NCBI GenBank assembly: GCA_021808665.1
Contig: JAKBBA010000001.1
Span: 124,001-188,000, forward strand
DNA from: Actinomycetes bacterium
GTDB lineage: Bacteria; Actinomycetota; Acidimicrobiia; Acidimicrobiales; Palsa-688
Length of the DNA: 64,000 bases
Direction: 5' to 3'
Shown here: piece by piece, positions 8,046 to 16,766 of the stretch
How positions within the stretch are numbered: position 1 is the stretch's first letter
Layout of the letters: every line of letters begins with the position of its first letter
Translations under genes and position numbers: made by a program
The notes under the pieces: model-generated
Told to the model about the DNA's origin: nothing
The model's database searches: none
Seen by the model: the letters and a program-made list of their open reading frames with translations, nothing else

Positions 8046-8879
8046 TCAGTTGAGACGACCTACCGCTAGAGGCTTGTGGGTACTTTGCACCACTCCGCCC
8101 GAGACTTCGGCGGTGACAGCCAGCGCCACCAGGCCCGCTTCGGCCCTGAAAGGCACGACGCTTGGGGGTGTCGCTCCTACAAGACCGTAAGAGATCGTCT
8201 GGGTGCCTACCACACCCCACAACTGGTAGGTGTCCGTCGACGGAAGAGGGGATAGGTTTATCGAGTACAAGTAGCCTTGGCCCCCCGGGAGTATGACAGC
8301 ATCGAGCTCCGGCCGGCCGGTGGATGAGTCGAGCACGACCTTCCTGGCTCCCGGAACAGCCAGAGCCCGGTCGACTTGGGCCATGGTCGGTTGGTCACCT
8401 ACAGCTGCCAACTGACCGCTCAGATCGTTCACCCGCCCTTGGAGGTGCGCAACCTCGACTCCGAGAATGGCAACGATTCCCGCCGCCGCTGCGAGACTAC
8501 CCAAGCGCGCCCACCGACCGGGCCTGAATCTCCGCTGGCGATTCTCCGGGCGCTTCGAAAGTGCAGCGTCGATGCGAGTCACGCCCGTCAAGGCGCCAAC
8601 CCGTGAGCCAGGCCGGTCAGGTCTCGAGTCGGAGATCCCTGAGATAGAAGGCTCGTCGCTCAAACCCGACGCGATCCGCTCCCACAGACCTTCAGGGGCG
8701 CTTTGGCCGGCATACGCCAATAGCCCGACCACTTCGAGATGGTTGCGCAGTTCGTTCGTGCACCTCGGGCACGTCTCGAGATGCAGTTCGAGCGACTCAC
8801 GCTCGTCGGGATCCACAGCGTCTACTGCCAATGCCCCGAGAAGCTGCTCTGCCTCAGCGTGAGGGATCATTCTGGCCAT
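8046..8879 (-). CDS. Zinc-finger anti-sigma factor (RskA-like)
   Basis: A membrane-bound regulator that holds the sigma factor encoded just upstream. Residues 1-60 form a ZAS-type anti-sigma domain with the H-x3-C-x2-C motif (His33, Cys37, Cys40 in HLETCPRC). A single transmembrane helix lies at about 125-143, followed by an extracytoplasmic RskA-type domain containing the VDRALAVPGARKV and TYQLWG strands. The start overlaps the sigma factor stop by 13 bases (a second ATG three codons on shortens this to 4), giving coupled synthesis. By analogy with SigK/RskA, regulated proteolysis may release the sigma factor; the stimulus is unknown. Confidence 0.9.
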   Translation of the reverse strand: MARMIPHAEAEQLLGALAVDAVDPDERESLELHLETCPRCTNELRNHLEVVGLLAYAGQSAPEGLWERIASGLSDEPSISGISDSRPDRPGSRVGALTGVTRIDAALSKRPENRQRRFRPGRWARLGSLAAAAGIVAILGVEVAHLQGRVNDLSGQLAAVGDQPTMAQVDRALAVPGARKVVLDSSTGRPELDAVILPGGQGYLYSINLSPLPSTDTYQLWGVVGTQTISYGLVGATPPSVVPFRAEAGLVALAVTAEVSGGVVQSTHKPLAVGRLN

Positions 8880-9448
8880 GCCACACTCGCAGACGTGTCA
8901 GATAAAGCGAGGCGCATCCTCTTAAGTCCGTTCCTGATACGGCTTTTTACCGTGCCCTCGGGTGTGTCGAGCTCGGCGGCGACTTCCCTGTATGTACGCC
9001 CACCGAAATAGGCGAGCTCGATGGCACGCCTCTCCACGTCGGGAAGGTCCATTACGGCTTCCCTCACCTTTTCAGCTATCGCCATATCCCAAACCTCCCG
9101 CTCCAAGTCGTAACCGGCTTCCGCTGTTCCTTGGGCTTGACGTTGCTCCCTTACCGAGCGGGCCCGGTCGGACCGGATCACGTCGACCGAGCGGCCGTGT
9201 GTCTGGGCCAGCAGGAACGACCGTAGGGTCCCCCGCTCAGGGTCGAAACGCTCGGGCTGGTTCCACAACCTCAAGAAGATCTCCTGCACTATCTCTTCGG
9301 CGCGTCCGGGGTCACCCAGCAGCCGACGAGCCAGAGCGAACACCGCCCCTCCGTGTCGGCGGTATACCTCGGCTAGAGCGTCATCTCGCCAGCGCCCTAT
9401 GGCTACCACCAACGCAGCGTCACTCCAATCGGCTAGGGAACGAGACAT
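8867..9448 (-). CDS. ECF RNA polymerase sigma factor (SigK/SigL-like)
   Basis: 193 residues with sigma-70 region 2 (about 24-90, including AEEIVQEIFLRLW and TLRSFLLAQTHGRSVDVIR) and region 4 (about 125-185, a helix-turn-helix around RTYREVAAELDTPEGTVKSRI). It directs RNA polymerase to a stress regulon, probably including its own operon. ATG 9448 is chosen because upstream codons in frame (to 9556) overlap the SCP2 gene and are Gly/Pro-rich without family similarity. It is followed by its overlapping anti-sigma partner. The upstream mycothiol amidase and SCP2 genes on the same strand suggest a thiol- or electrophile-stress link. Confidence 0.92.
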   Translation of the reverse strand: MSRSLADWSDAALVVAIGRWRDDALAEVYRRHGGAVFALARRLLGDPGRAEEIVQEIFLRLWNQPERFDPERGTLRSFLLAQTHGRSVDVIRSDRARSVREQRQAQGTAEAGYDLEREVWDMAIAEKVREAVMDLPDVERRAIELAYFGGRTYREVAAELDTPEGTVKSRIRNGLKRMRLALSDTSASVAWPE

Positions 9449-9507
9449 CCTGTCAGTGTCCGTAGCAGACCCGCCCGGCGGATGTCGCGGGCCGCTTGAG
9501 CCCGCCC

Positions 9508-9981
9508 TCAAGCTGACCGCTCGAAGCCCGCCAGTTCGTTGACCGTCTTGAGCCACCTGGAGAAACCAGGATCAGATGTTGAACGCAAGAAAGCCAGAGC
9601 AAGAGCGTCGTCCCCACTGCTCTTTAGGCGTCCGCGCATGAAGGCCACCGAAAGCTGGAGACGTCCGGAGAGGATCGTCTTCGCCTCGGAGGCGTCAACG
9701 CTCAGAGTCAAATCGCTGCCAGGGGGCGAACCGGTGCCTCCCTCACATGGCTTACCGTCCCGGTATGTCCAAAACAAAGATGCTTCTCTTCGCGGCGCTG
9801 ACGCTACGGCGAACGTCACCGTCCCGTTAGCGCCAGGAGCGTCAGGAAGGAGCGGGTAGTACCGTCCCGCCTCGTCAAGCCAACCCGTCAGGTCGGCGCC
9901 GGCTGGAGCGCTCTCATCGCGGACCTCGGGGACGACTCCATGGGGACCTCGTGACCCGCCGCTCGCGTCGGTCTCAGCCAC
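9508..9981 (-). CDS. SCP2 sterol-binding-domain protein
   Basis: A 157-residue protein matching the SCP2 lipid-binding fold: the GTVTFAVASAPRREASLFWTYRDG strands, DLTLSVDASEAKTILSGRL and a VAFMRGRLKSSGD segment near the end, which is typical of small actinobacterial SCP2 proteins. GTG 9981 is preferred because it forms an 8-base overlap (GTGGCTGA) with the mca stop, indicating coupling; a longer frame to 10035 lies within mca. The ligand and role are unknown. Co-transcription with mca hints at a part in handling hydrophobic or toxic metabolites. Confidence 0.78.
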   Translation of the reverse strand: MAETDASGGSRGPHGVVPEVRDESAPAGADLTGWLDEAGRYYPLLPDAPGANGTVTFAVASAPRREASLFWTYRDGKPCEGGTGSPPGSDLTLSVDASEAKTILSGRLQLSVAFMRGRLKSSGDDALALAFLRSTSDPGFSRWLKTVNELAGFERSA

Positions 9982-10882
9982 CGTGAGTCCGGCCCGACAG
10001 GGCCACGTCGATCCCAACGAAGAGGTCGTCGCCACCGGCGTCGGCCCCGGTCAGGTCACGTGCCACCTCGTACTCTTCGAATGGGTAGAGCTTGTCGGCG
10101 ACCTCAGGGGGAAGTCCGAACCAGTGGGGGGAGTTCGGGTCTACCTGGGTGGCGTGAGCCAGCAGAGCTTCACGGGTTACCGAGGCCCGGTCGGACACGT
10201 CCACGACGATCATCGGCCGACCAGGGTCGCCCGCCGCGGCGTCAAGCTCCTCGGCTTTGAGCATCCGGGCCATTCGCTCGTCGCTAAAAGGCGAGTCCAA
10301 GCCAAGCTCGATGAATTTGTCGTGAGTAGCACGCATCCGCTTGACCGACCACCGCACGTAACACAACCGGGAGGGCTGCCACGCTACACCTGCCTGTATA
10401 TACCTGTCCGGGTCGCCCGCAGCGTCGAACGCCAGCTCGCTTATCTCGTTGACCCGGAGGTGGTCGGGGTGGGGATAGCCACTTTGCTCCTTTGGGTAGG
10501 TGACTATCACCTGGGGACGCTCGCGGCGGATCACCTCGACCAGACGGCCTACCGCCTCGTCGAGAGGGGCCGAGGCGAAGCACCGCGGGTCGGCGTTGGC
10601 AGGCGAGCCGGGCATGCCCGAGTCCCGGTAGCCGAGCATGACGACCTCGTCGTATCCGATGATTCCCGCCGAGCGATCCAGCTCAGAGCGGCGGATCCCG
10701 GCCAGGTTGGCGCGCACTTCGTCGCTGTCCATCGCAGGGTTTAAGATGTCGCCCTCCTCTCCACCTGTGCAGGTGACGAGCACGGTGCGCACACCGGCGT
10801 CGTGGTACACGGCCACTGTCCCCGCGCCCTTGGACGCTTCGTCGTCAGGGTGAGCGTGAACGGTCAGAAGACAACGTGACAT
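9974..10882 (-). CDS. mca: Mycothiol S-conjugate amidase
   Basis: A zinc hydrolase that cuts mycothiol S-conjugates, releasing a mercapturic acid for export and GlcN-Ins for mycothiol recycling. The zinc and catalytic motif HPDDE is at residues 11-15 and the partner HPDH at 138-141. The downstream ASKGAGT and TCTGGEEGD sequences fit Mca better than the deacetylase MshB. Length (302) is normal. It implies mycothiol metabolism in this organism and is the first gene of a run with SCP2, sigma and anti-sigma genes. The preceding divergent gene starts about 100 bases away, so the promoter lies in 10883-10990. Confidence 0.9.
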   Translation of the reverse strand: MSRCLLTVHAHPDDEASKGAGTVAVYHDAGVRTVLVTCTGGEEGDILNPAMDSDEVRANLAGIRRSELDRSAGIIGYDEVVMLGYRDSGMPGSPANADPRCFASAPLDEAVGRLVEVIRRERPQVIVTYPKEQSGYPHPDHLRVNEISELAFDAAGDPDRYIQAGVAWQPSRLCYVRWSVKRMRATHDKFIELGLDSPFSDERMARMLKAEELDAAAGDPGRPMIVVDVSDRASVTREALLAHATQVDPNSPHWFGLPPEVADKLYPFEEYEVARDLTGADAGGDDLFVGIDVALSGRTHGG

Positions 10883-10991
10883 TCTCCCAGACTACGCCGT
10901 GACGGCGCCCTTACAGCAGCCCATCCAGACATCGCGCTCCATACAGGAGAAAAGGGGCGTTCGCCAGGCGCCGAGAATGCAAGAATCGGGC

Positions 10992-11456
10992 ATGTCCGAG
11001 ATCTACCACCACGTCCCTCACCCACATATCGAGCGGCGCAAAGCGACGGGGCCGTCGAAGACGATCGACCAAGTCCCTTTGGACCACCCGAACCCCGTCG
11101 TACGGCTGAACTCCCGCCTGGGGCTCGGCATCACCACAGCAGTGGGGACGATGTGGTGCGCGTACATCTTCACGGTAATCGCCCTGATCAGCGCCCCCTC
11201 GGCGTTCAGCTCCGCGAACGCTCTTATCATCATCGCCTGGATAGCCCAGACGTTCCTCCAGCTCGTGCTTCTCCCGGTGATCATCGTTGGCCAGAACATC
11301 CAGGCCAAAGCGGCCGACAAGCGTGCCGCTGACACCTACAACGACGCTGACGCCGTCTTGCACGAGGCTCTCGCGATCCAAAAGCACCTCGAAGCACAAG
11401 ATACGGTGATCAGCGAGCTTCTCAGCCGTGTCGAGGCGCTCAGTGCGAGCAAGTAG
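10992..11456 (+). CDS. Conserved two-helix membrane protein (DUF1003-like)
   Basis: 154 residues: a polar N-terminal segment, two transmembrane helices (GTMWCAYIFTVIALI and IIIAWIAQTFLQLVLLPVIIV), then a soluble helix rich in Ala/Glu/Asp (DKRAADTYNDADAVLHEALAIQKHLEAQD) that looks like a coiled coil. The helix-pair-then-VGQNIQ pattern resembles DUF1003 proteins. No enzymatic motif is visible. ATG 10977 is an alternative start adding five residues. It is divergent from mca and 54 bases upstream of the orphan TraG-like ATPase on the same strand, so the two may be co-transcribed. Confidence 0.7.
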   Translation: MSEIYHHVPHPHIERRKATGPSKTIDQVPLDHPNPVVRLNSRLGLGITTAVGTMWCAYIFTVIALISAPSAFSSANALIIIAWIAQTFLQLVLLPVIIVGQNIQAKAADKRAADTYNDADAVLHEALAIQKHLEAQDTVISELLSRVEALSASK

Positions 11457-11510
11457 CCGGGGCGCTGCAGTCCCCGGCCGAGGGCGTTACTACTTCTGAG
11501 CGACGGAACG

Positions 11511-12854
11511 GTGGACGAACGTCTCGACGACTATCGGCGGATGACATCGGCCGTCGGCGGACGGCTTTACGTCGGCGCCGCCAAGGACGGCCTCTGCCTG
11601 GCAGACCCCCAGCAGTCGGCGCTTGTGCTGGGCCCGCCACGATCCGGCAAGACTTCGTGCCTGGCCGTGCCGAACGTCTTGCTGGCGCCGGGGCCGGTGA
11701 TCGTTACCAGCACCAAGACCGACGTCCTGGCTGCGACGATCTCCCAGCGATCCCGGATCGGCACCTGCTGGCTCTTCGACCCTACAGGCTCTGTCGGGAT
11801 TCCACGGGGTGTGACGCCCATTCGTTGGTCCCCGGTGGCGGCCGCGCGCACCTGGGATGACTCTGTCGCCGTCGCCCGATCCATGTCGGCCGCTGCACGC
11901 CCTTCTGGACGCCAAGGTGAGGCGGCTCACTGGATCGAACGCTCCGAAGCGCTGCTTGCCCCGCTCCTCCACGCCTCCTACCTGAAAGGTTCAGGCATCG
12001 AGGAGGTGCTCGGATGGGTCCTCCGCCACGATCTCGACGAACCCTCGGCGCTGATGGGGCTGCACGGCGTGAAGCTCGGCTCGGACGTCCTGGCAGGTCT
12101 CGCAGCGACCGATCCGCGCGAGATGTCAGGGATTTGGTCCTCGACAGCCGGAGTGCTCGCTGCTTACCGGTCGGAGCAGGTCCTGGACCGCTCCGGCCCA
12201 GTCAACTTCGATCCTTTCAGCCTCGCCCGCAGCCGCGACACGGTTTATGTGTGCGCCCCGGCCCGCCACCAGGACCTCGTCGCTCCGGTCGTCGTCGCCA
12301 TGCTCGACCAGGCCCGCTCGGGGTGCTACTCGTCCTGGGAGCCCGGCGAGCCGCCCTTGACGATGGTCCTAGACGAGCTCGCCAACATCGCTCCAATCCC
12401 CGACCTCCCGGCGTTGGTCAGTGAGGGCGGAGGACAGGGTCTTTTGACCTTGGGTTGCCTGCAGGACCTGTCACAGGCCCGCCTGAGATGGGGAAGCGTG
12501 GCCGAGGGACTTCTGTCGTTGTTCGGAGCGAAGCTTATCATGGGGGGCATAGCTGACATGGCGACGCTTGAGTTGGTTTCGCGTCTAGGCGGCGAGGTCG
12601 ACGTTCCCGTTCGCAGCGTGACGAGGACTCCTTTCTGGTCGCCGTCTCGGGGAGCGCCGAGCGTCACGTGGTCGTCTCAACGCCAACGGCGAATCCCCGT
12701 CGACGCCGTCAGCAGCCAGCCGCGGGGTACGGCACTTTTGCTGTCAGGATCCAAGCCGGCCGAGCGGGTACGTCTACAACCGTGGTGGCAGATCGACATG
12801 ATCAGAGATACTCCTTCCAGAGATATCGACTCGGGCCGTATCCTCGGGGAGTGA
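11511..12854 (+). CDS. Orphan VirD4/TraG-like type IV coupling ATPase
   Basis: 447 residues resembling the soluble motor of type IV secretion coupling proteins. Walker A is GPPRSGKTS at 41-49, followed by the TSTKTDVL strand typical of VirD4/TraG. Walker B is TMVLDELANI at about 284-292, and a TraM-recognition-like region follows (ALVSEGGGQGLLTLGCLQDLSQAR). No transmembrane segment is visible at the N-terminus, unlike conjugative VirD4. No relaxase, VirB or pilin genes occur anywhere in the window. The stop overlaps the likely GTG start of the EamA gene. It could be a chromosomal remnant or a repurposed DNA/protein-handling ATPase. Confidence 0.85.
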   Translation: MDERLDDYRRMTSAVGGRLYVGAAKDGLCLADPQQSALVLGPPRSGKTSCLAVPNVLLAPGPVIVTSTKTDVLAATISQRSRIGTCWLFDPTGSVGIPRGVTPIRWSPVAAARTWDDSVAVARSMSAAARPSGRQGEAAHWIERSEALLAPLLHASYLKGSGIEEVLGWVLRHDLDEPSALMGLHGVKLGSDVLAGLAATDPREMSGIWSSTAGVLAAYRSEQVLDRSGPVNFDPFSLARSRDTVYVCAPARHQDLVAPVVVAMLDQARSGCYSSWEPGEPPLTMVLDELANIAPIPDLPALVSEGGGQGLLTLGCLQDLSQARLRWGSVAEGLLSLFGAKLIMGGIADMATLELVSRLGGEVDVPVRSVTRTPFWSPSRGAPSVTWSSQRQRRIPVDAVSSQPRGTALLLSGSKPAERVRLQPWWQIDMIRDTPSRDIDSGRILGE

Positions 12855-13756
12855 GATGGAGGACGCTCCCCGCCCGGCTACCGCCCATCTCCATGGTCGC
12901 TACCGCCACATTGTCAGTCCAAATCGGAGCGGCGCTGGCGACGAAGCTCTTCGCCGCCGTCGGTCCGCAAGGAGCTGTCACATTAAGGCTCGTCTTCGCT
13001 GCGTCGGTGATGCTCCCCATGACGCTGGCCACTCGCGGCGCCAAGGCCTTTCCCCGTCGTAGCCGGATGGGTGTGGTCGTATTGTTCGGATTGGACCTCG
13101 CCGCGATGAACTTGGCTTTCTACGAGGCGATAGCCCGAATACCTCTCGGCGTTGCGGTCACCGTGGAGTTCTCCGGCCCCCTGTGCCTGTCGCTGGCGAC
13201 ATCCCGACGCCGCCCAGACGTCGTCTGGGCTTGCGCCGCTGGGGGTGGAGTAGCCCTGCTCGGCTCGGCGGTCGGTCCGCGGCTCGACCCTGGCGGAGTC
13301 GCTTTTGCCGCGCTCGCCGGCGTCTTTTGGGCCGGCTACATCCTGATTTCCAAAAAGGCTGGTAAGAGCTTCTCGTCCCTAGACGGCCTGTCGTGGGGAC
13401 TTGCTGTGGCCGCTATCGCAATAGCTCCCTTCGGTTTGGCGTCGAGAGGAGCTGCGCTGCTGACCGGGCGGGCCCTCGGCTTGGGCGCAGCGGTCGCCGC
13501 TCTTTCCTCGGTGATCCCCTACAGCATGGACCTGTTGACCCTGCGGCGGGTAAGCCCGCGCCGTTTCGGTGTCATGCTCAGCTTAGGACCTGCCCTTGCG
13601 GCCCTCGCAGGGCTGGTCGTCCTAGGACAGGGATTGGACGTCCGCGAGTGGGCCGCTCTGGCAATGGTCGCTGGCGCAAACGCCGGTAGCTCGGCTTCGT
13701 CGCCGGGCAGCACCTCGGATGAGGCGCCTCAGGCCGGCAGGGAACTGGCTGCGTAG
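12851..13756 (+). CDS. EamA/RhtA-family exporter (DMT superfamily)
   Basis: About 301 residues with ten predicted transmembrane helices arranged as two EamA repeats, for example LAAMNLAFYEAIARIPLGVAVTVEFSGPL in the first half and GVMLSLGPALAALAGLVVLGQ in the second. This matches RhtA/YdcZ-type threonine, homoserine or other metabolite exporters. GTG 12851, overlapping the previous stop as GTGA, is chosen; ATG 12893 (MVATATLSVQ) would also give an intact first helix. The last 28 bases overlap the convergent EcfT gene. Substrate unknown. Confidence 0.85.
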   Translation: MRWRTLPARLPPISMVATATLSVQIGAALATKLFAAVGPQGAVTLRLVFAASVMLPMTLATRGAKAFPRRSRMGVVVLFGLDLAAMNLAFYEAIARIPLGVAVTVEFSGPLCLSLATSRRRPDVVWACAAGGGVALLGSAVGPRLDPGGVAFAALAGVFWAGYILISKKAGKSFSSLDGLSWGLAVAAIAIAPFGLASRGAALLTGRALGLGAAVAALSSVIPYSMDLLTLRRVSPRRFGVMLSLGPALAALAGLVVLGQGLDVREWAALAMVAGANAGSSASSPGSTSDEAPQAGRELAA

Positions 13757-14559
13757 CAGATCACCGCTAAGACGCCCAGCGCCACGAAGTCGGCCCGGCC
13801 CGGCCGTCTGGCCCGCGACGAGATGACGCCGACCCCACCGCGTGCTGTGATCGCCTCTGCCATCTCACCGGAGCGGCGCACCGAAACGGCTAACGCCGCG
13901 ACAAGAAGGTCGATCAGCTCCGACAGGCGCCGTTCCAAGCCAGACACTTTCGGCGCCTCCGGGCGCGGTCGCAGCTTTCGGGCTGCTAGGAGGGACCGCA
14001 TCTCTCCGACTAGGAGCGGCAGGCTCCGCACGGCCAGCGAAACCGACGCTGCCAGCTCGTCCACTGGCAGCCGCACAACGCGAAACGGACGCATCAGCGT
14101 CGACACAGAAGGAGCTATGTCGGCCAGCGAGGTCGTCCAGCCGAATACTGCCGCGCCAAGCAGCAAGAGCATCCCGACAGCTACAAAGCGGGTATAAGCG
14201 TCGAGGCCGCCGAGACCTATCCGGGTTCCTGCAAGGTGGACGAAAGGCGACCCTCCGGCGATCGACGCCAGAGCACCCGCCACTACGATCGCCAGCCAGA
14301 ACCACCGCGGAGGCCGGGGCCAGGCTCCCGCAGGAATACGCGCCAAGAAGGTCGCCACTACCAGCAGCGACGTCAACAAGGCAAGGGAACCCCACGAAGG
14401 GTAATAGACAGCCGTGAAGCTGAGGCCTCCCACACCCAGAAGTTTCGTTCCGGCCCACATGCGATGCACCGGCGTGTCGATTTTGACCTCGCGGAGAAAG
14501 TTGACCTGGCTCGCCCTGTGCTGCTTCTTCGAGGGGCGTTGGCGCGACAGCTGGAACAT
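13729..14559 (-). CDS. ECF transporter transmembrane subunit EcfT (CbiQ family)
   Basis: The scaffold subunit of an energy-coupling-factor ABC importer, 276 residues with about five hydrophobic helices. The two short coupling motifs that contact the ATPases appear as LLAARKLRP and EAITARGGVG (A-R-x patterns). It starts one base inside the stop of the upstream fused ATPase gene (ATG/TGA overlap), so the two are made together. The pair resembles the M. tuberculosis neighbours I know as Rv2325c and Rv2326c. The transported vitamin or metal is not evident; no riboswitch or biosynthetic gene is linked. Confidence 0.85.
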   Translation of the reverse strand: MFQLSRQRPSKKQHRASQVNFLREVKIDTPVHRMWAGTKLLGVGGLSFTAVYYPSWGSLALLTSLLVVATFLARIPAGAWPRPPRWFWLAIVVAGALASIAGGSPFVHLAGTRIGLGGLDAYTRFVAVGMLLLLGAAVFGWTTSLADIAPSVSTLMRPFRVVRLPVDELAASVSLAVRSLPLLVGEMRSLLAARKLRPRPEAPKVSGLERRLSELIDLLVAALAVSVRRSGEMAEAITARGGVGVISSRARRPGRADFVALGVLAVICYAASSLPA

Positions 14560-16694
14560 CAGCTAAGCGACCCCCTGGAAGTGTCGGAAAGGACCCGCCC
14601 TGATCCTAGCTGCACAACCCTGTCGGCGACCCTCTCGGTTCCTTCCAAGTCGTGGGATATGACCACTACGGTCACTCCGCTTTGCCGGCGGAGGCCTGCG
14701 AGAACGTCGATTATCCCTTCCCGGCCTGCCGCGTCGAGGCCGGCCAAGGGCTCGTCAAGGAGCAGGACCGAAGGTCGGTTCGCTAGGAGGCCGGCGAGCG
14801 CGACCCTGCGCTGCTGACCACCACTTAGACCGTCGATCTTGCGATCGAAGAGCTCGTCGGGGTCCAAGCCGACCTGCAGCAAGGCGGCCCGAGCCGAGGC
14901 GTCGTCCATTGCCCCGGCTGCACGGAGGTCTAAGCCCACCGTCGAACGCTGGAGTTGCAGGCGGGCGTGCTGGAAAGCGACGGCCACCGAGCCGACCGCG
15001 TCTAGTACGCAGCGGTCGCCGAGAGTGACGGTACCCTGGCTAGGACGAAGAAGCCCAGCCATTATCCACGCAAGAGTGGACTTGCCTGATCCGTTGTCGC
15101 CGACGATGAGCACCCCGTCTCCGGGTTCGAACGCCAAGTTGACACGACTCAAAGCGACGTTGGCCCACGGCGTCCCCGCGCTGTAAGTGTGAGTGACGTC
15201 GACCACCTTCAACGGCTCGGGCCTGAGCTTCAACAGCAGTGGGGCGCTCACATCGGCTTCGCCGCCTGTGCTGGCGCTTTCCTGGCCAACCTCTATCGAT
15301 CTGAGACCGGCGAAGCGGGCAGCTACGCGCCCTGCGTGCATCCGGTAGACCTCGTCAGCAATCTTCGCCTCCGCCGCCCGGTGCGTGACGTGCACGACCG
15401 TCGTCGCTCCAGTGCCGCTCAGCGACCGCAGGAGAGCCGTGAGCTGCTGCCTGCCCTGCACATCGAGCATCGCCGTGGACTCGTCGGAGAGCAACAACCG
15501 TGGGCTTCGTGCCATCGCCGCCGCCACCGCAAGCCGCTGGAGCTCGCCTCCCGACAACCCAGAAGTTTCCCGCCCGCCCATTCCGGCCAGTCCCACCGAC
15601 TCTAAAAGGGCCTCCACGTCGACTCCGTGGGCGCTAGGAAGACCCCACACCACGTCGTCTGCGACACGGACCCCAAGAATCTGAGTTTCGGGGTGCTGCA
15701 TGATCAACGCAGTACCGCCCTCCCTGCCCAAAGCGGCAGGCCCGGGGCGGGTAACGAGGCCGCTAGTAGGAGAGCGTCCCGCGAGGATCCTCAGCAACGT
15801 CGACTTCCCAGATCCGTTGTCACCGACGAGGGTCACCATCAGACCCTCTCCGATCGAGAGGGTTACCTCCGCCAGGGCGAGGTTCGCCGAGCCCGGGTAG
15901 GAGTAGCTGACATTGTCGAGACCAACCGGAACCGGCCCGGGGACCACGTCACTGTGTCCGCAAGTGCCAAAGACAGGGGCACTAGGGCCGTCGAGGCGGT
16001 CGTCGGCGCTGATCCACTCGAGACGGTCGAGGACCGGCCCGAGGATCATCCACGCGACAAGAACGAGCCAGACGGTTCCCACGACCACAACAGCGAAGAC
16101 CGTGACCCACCACAGTCGCAGGGCGGAGTCGACGAAGCTATTCAGAGAACCGACTACACCCCCTGAGGGAGCGGCGAACTCGACGATCCGCCTCACTCCA
16201 ACCCAGGTGTTGCGCAACTGGAGTATGGTCAGCTTTCGAAGCGACCCGAACACGGCGAGGATCCCGACGCTGGCCGAGCCGAGGACCGGACCTATAACGG
16301 CGGTTCCCGCCACCAGCGACAAGGGGTTCCAACTTCTGCGCTTCGCTACGCCGACCAGCCCACCGACGGCGGCGCATTCCACGATATTGGTTACCGCGCC
16401 CGTACCGGCGACGAGGAAGCACAGAAGGCATGCGGTGAAGGTCGCTACCAGCAACGCTCGGATCCGATGCCGATGGGCTACAACCCCGAGAGGAACCACA
16501 GCCATCGCTGCGATGACACCCAGGTGAGGGAGAAACCAACCGGCGACTGTGAGAACCACAGCAAGGGCAGCAAGGACCGAGGCAGTCGCCAGCTCCAGAG
16601 GTCTCAGCGCACCTCGAAGCGGATCAGGTGGCGCCGCGCCGGTGTTCTCCGCAGACCGCCGAGCTGCGCTGCGGCTTTCAGAGTCGACGGTCAT
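14559..16694 (-). CDS. ECF-type ABC transporter fusion: membrane (S-like) domain plus two EcfA ATPase domains
   Basis: 711 residues. Residues about 35-225 form a membrane domain of five to six helices, in the position of a substrate-binding S component. The first ATPase domain follows (Walker A GDNGSGKST at about 291-299, signature LSGGELQRL, Walker B LLLSDESTAMLD), then a second (GDNGSGKST, LSGGQQRRV, LLLDEPLAGLD). Both nucleotide sites look intact. Together with EcfT this could be a complete importer in two polypeptides. The layout matches the mycobacterial Rv2326c type. The start at ATG 16694 leaves about 70 bases to the divergent aldolase gene. Confidence 0.88.
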   Translation of the reverse strand: MTVDSESRSAARRSAENTGAAPPDPLRGALRPLELATASVLAALAVVLTVAGWFLPHLGVIAAMAVVPLGVVAHRHRIRALLVATFTACLLCFLVAGTGAVTNIVECAAVGGLVGVAKRRSWNPLSLVAGTAVIGPVLGSASVGILAVFGSLRKLTILQLRNTWVGVRRIVEFAAPSGGVVGSLNSFVDSALRLWWVTVFAVVVVGTVWLVLVAWMILGPVLDRLEWISADDRLDGPSAPVFGTCGHSDVVPGPVPVGLDNVSYSYPGSANLALAEVTLSIGEGLMVTLVGDNGSGKSTLLRILAGRSPTSGLVTRPGPAALGREGGTALIMQHPETQILGVRVADDVVWGLPSAHGVDVEALLESVGLAGMGGRETSGLSGGELQRLAVAAAMARSPRLLLSDESTAMLDVQGRQQLTALLRSLSGTGATTVVHVTHRAAEAKIADEVYRMHAGRVAARFAGLRSIEVGQESASTGGEADVSAPLLLKLRPEPLKVVDVTHTYSAGTPWANVALSRVNLAFEPGDGVLIVGDNGSGKSTLAWIMAGLLRPSQGTVTLGDRCVLDAVGSVAVAFQHARLQLQRSTVGLDLRAAGAMDDASARAALLQVGLDPDELFDRKIDGLSGGQQRRVALAGLLANRPSVLLLDEPLAGLDAAGREGIIDVLAGLRRQSGVTVVVISHDLEGTERVADRVVQLGSGRVLSDTSRGSLS

Positions 16695-16766
16695 CGCTAC
16701 AGACTGCCACCGGCCTGAGACTTCCGGGTACCGCCACAGCCCGCGATCCTCTAGCCTGCATGGGGA

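Noticed and set aside
11511..12854. Integrative conjugative element
   Set aside because: Only one conjugation-type gene is present, with no integrase, relaxase, attachment repeats or composition shift on either side.
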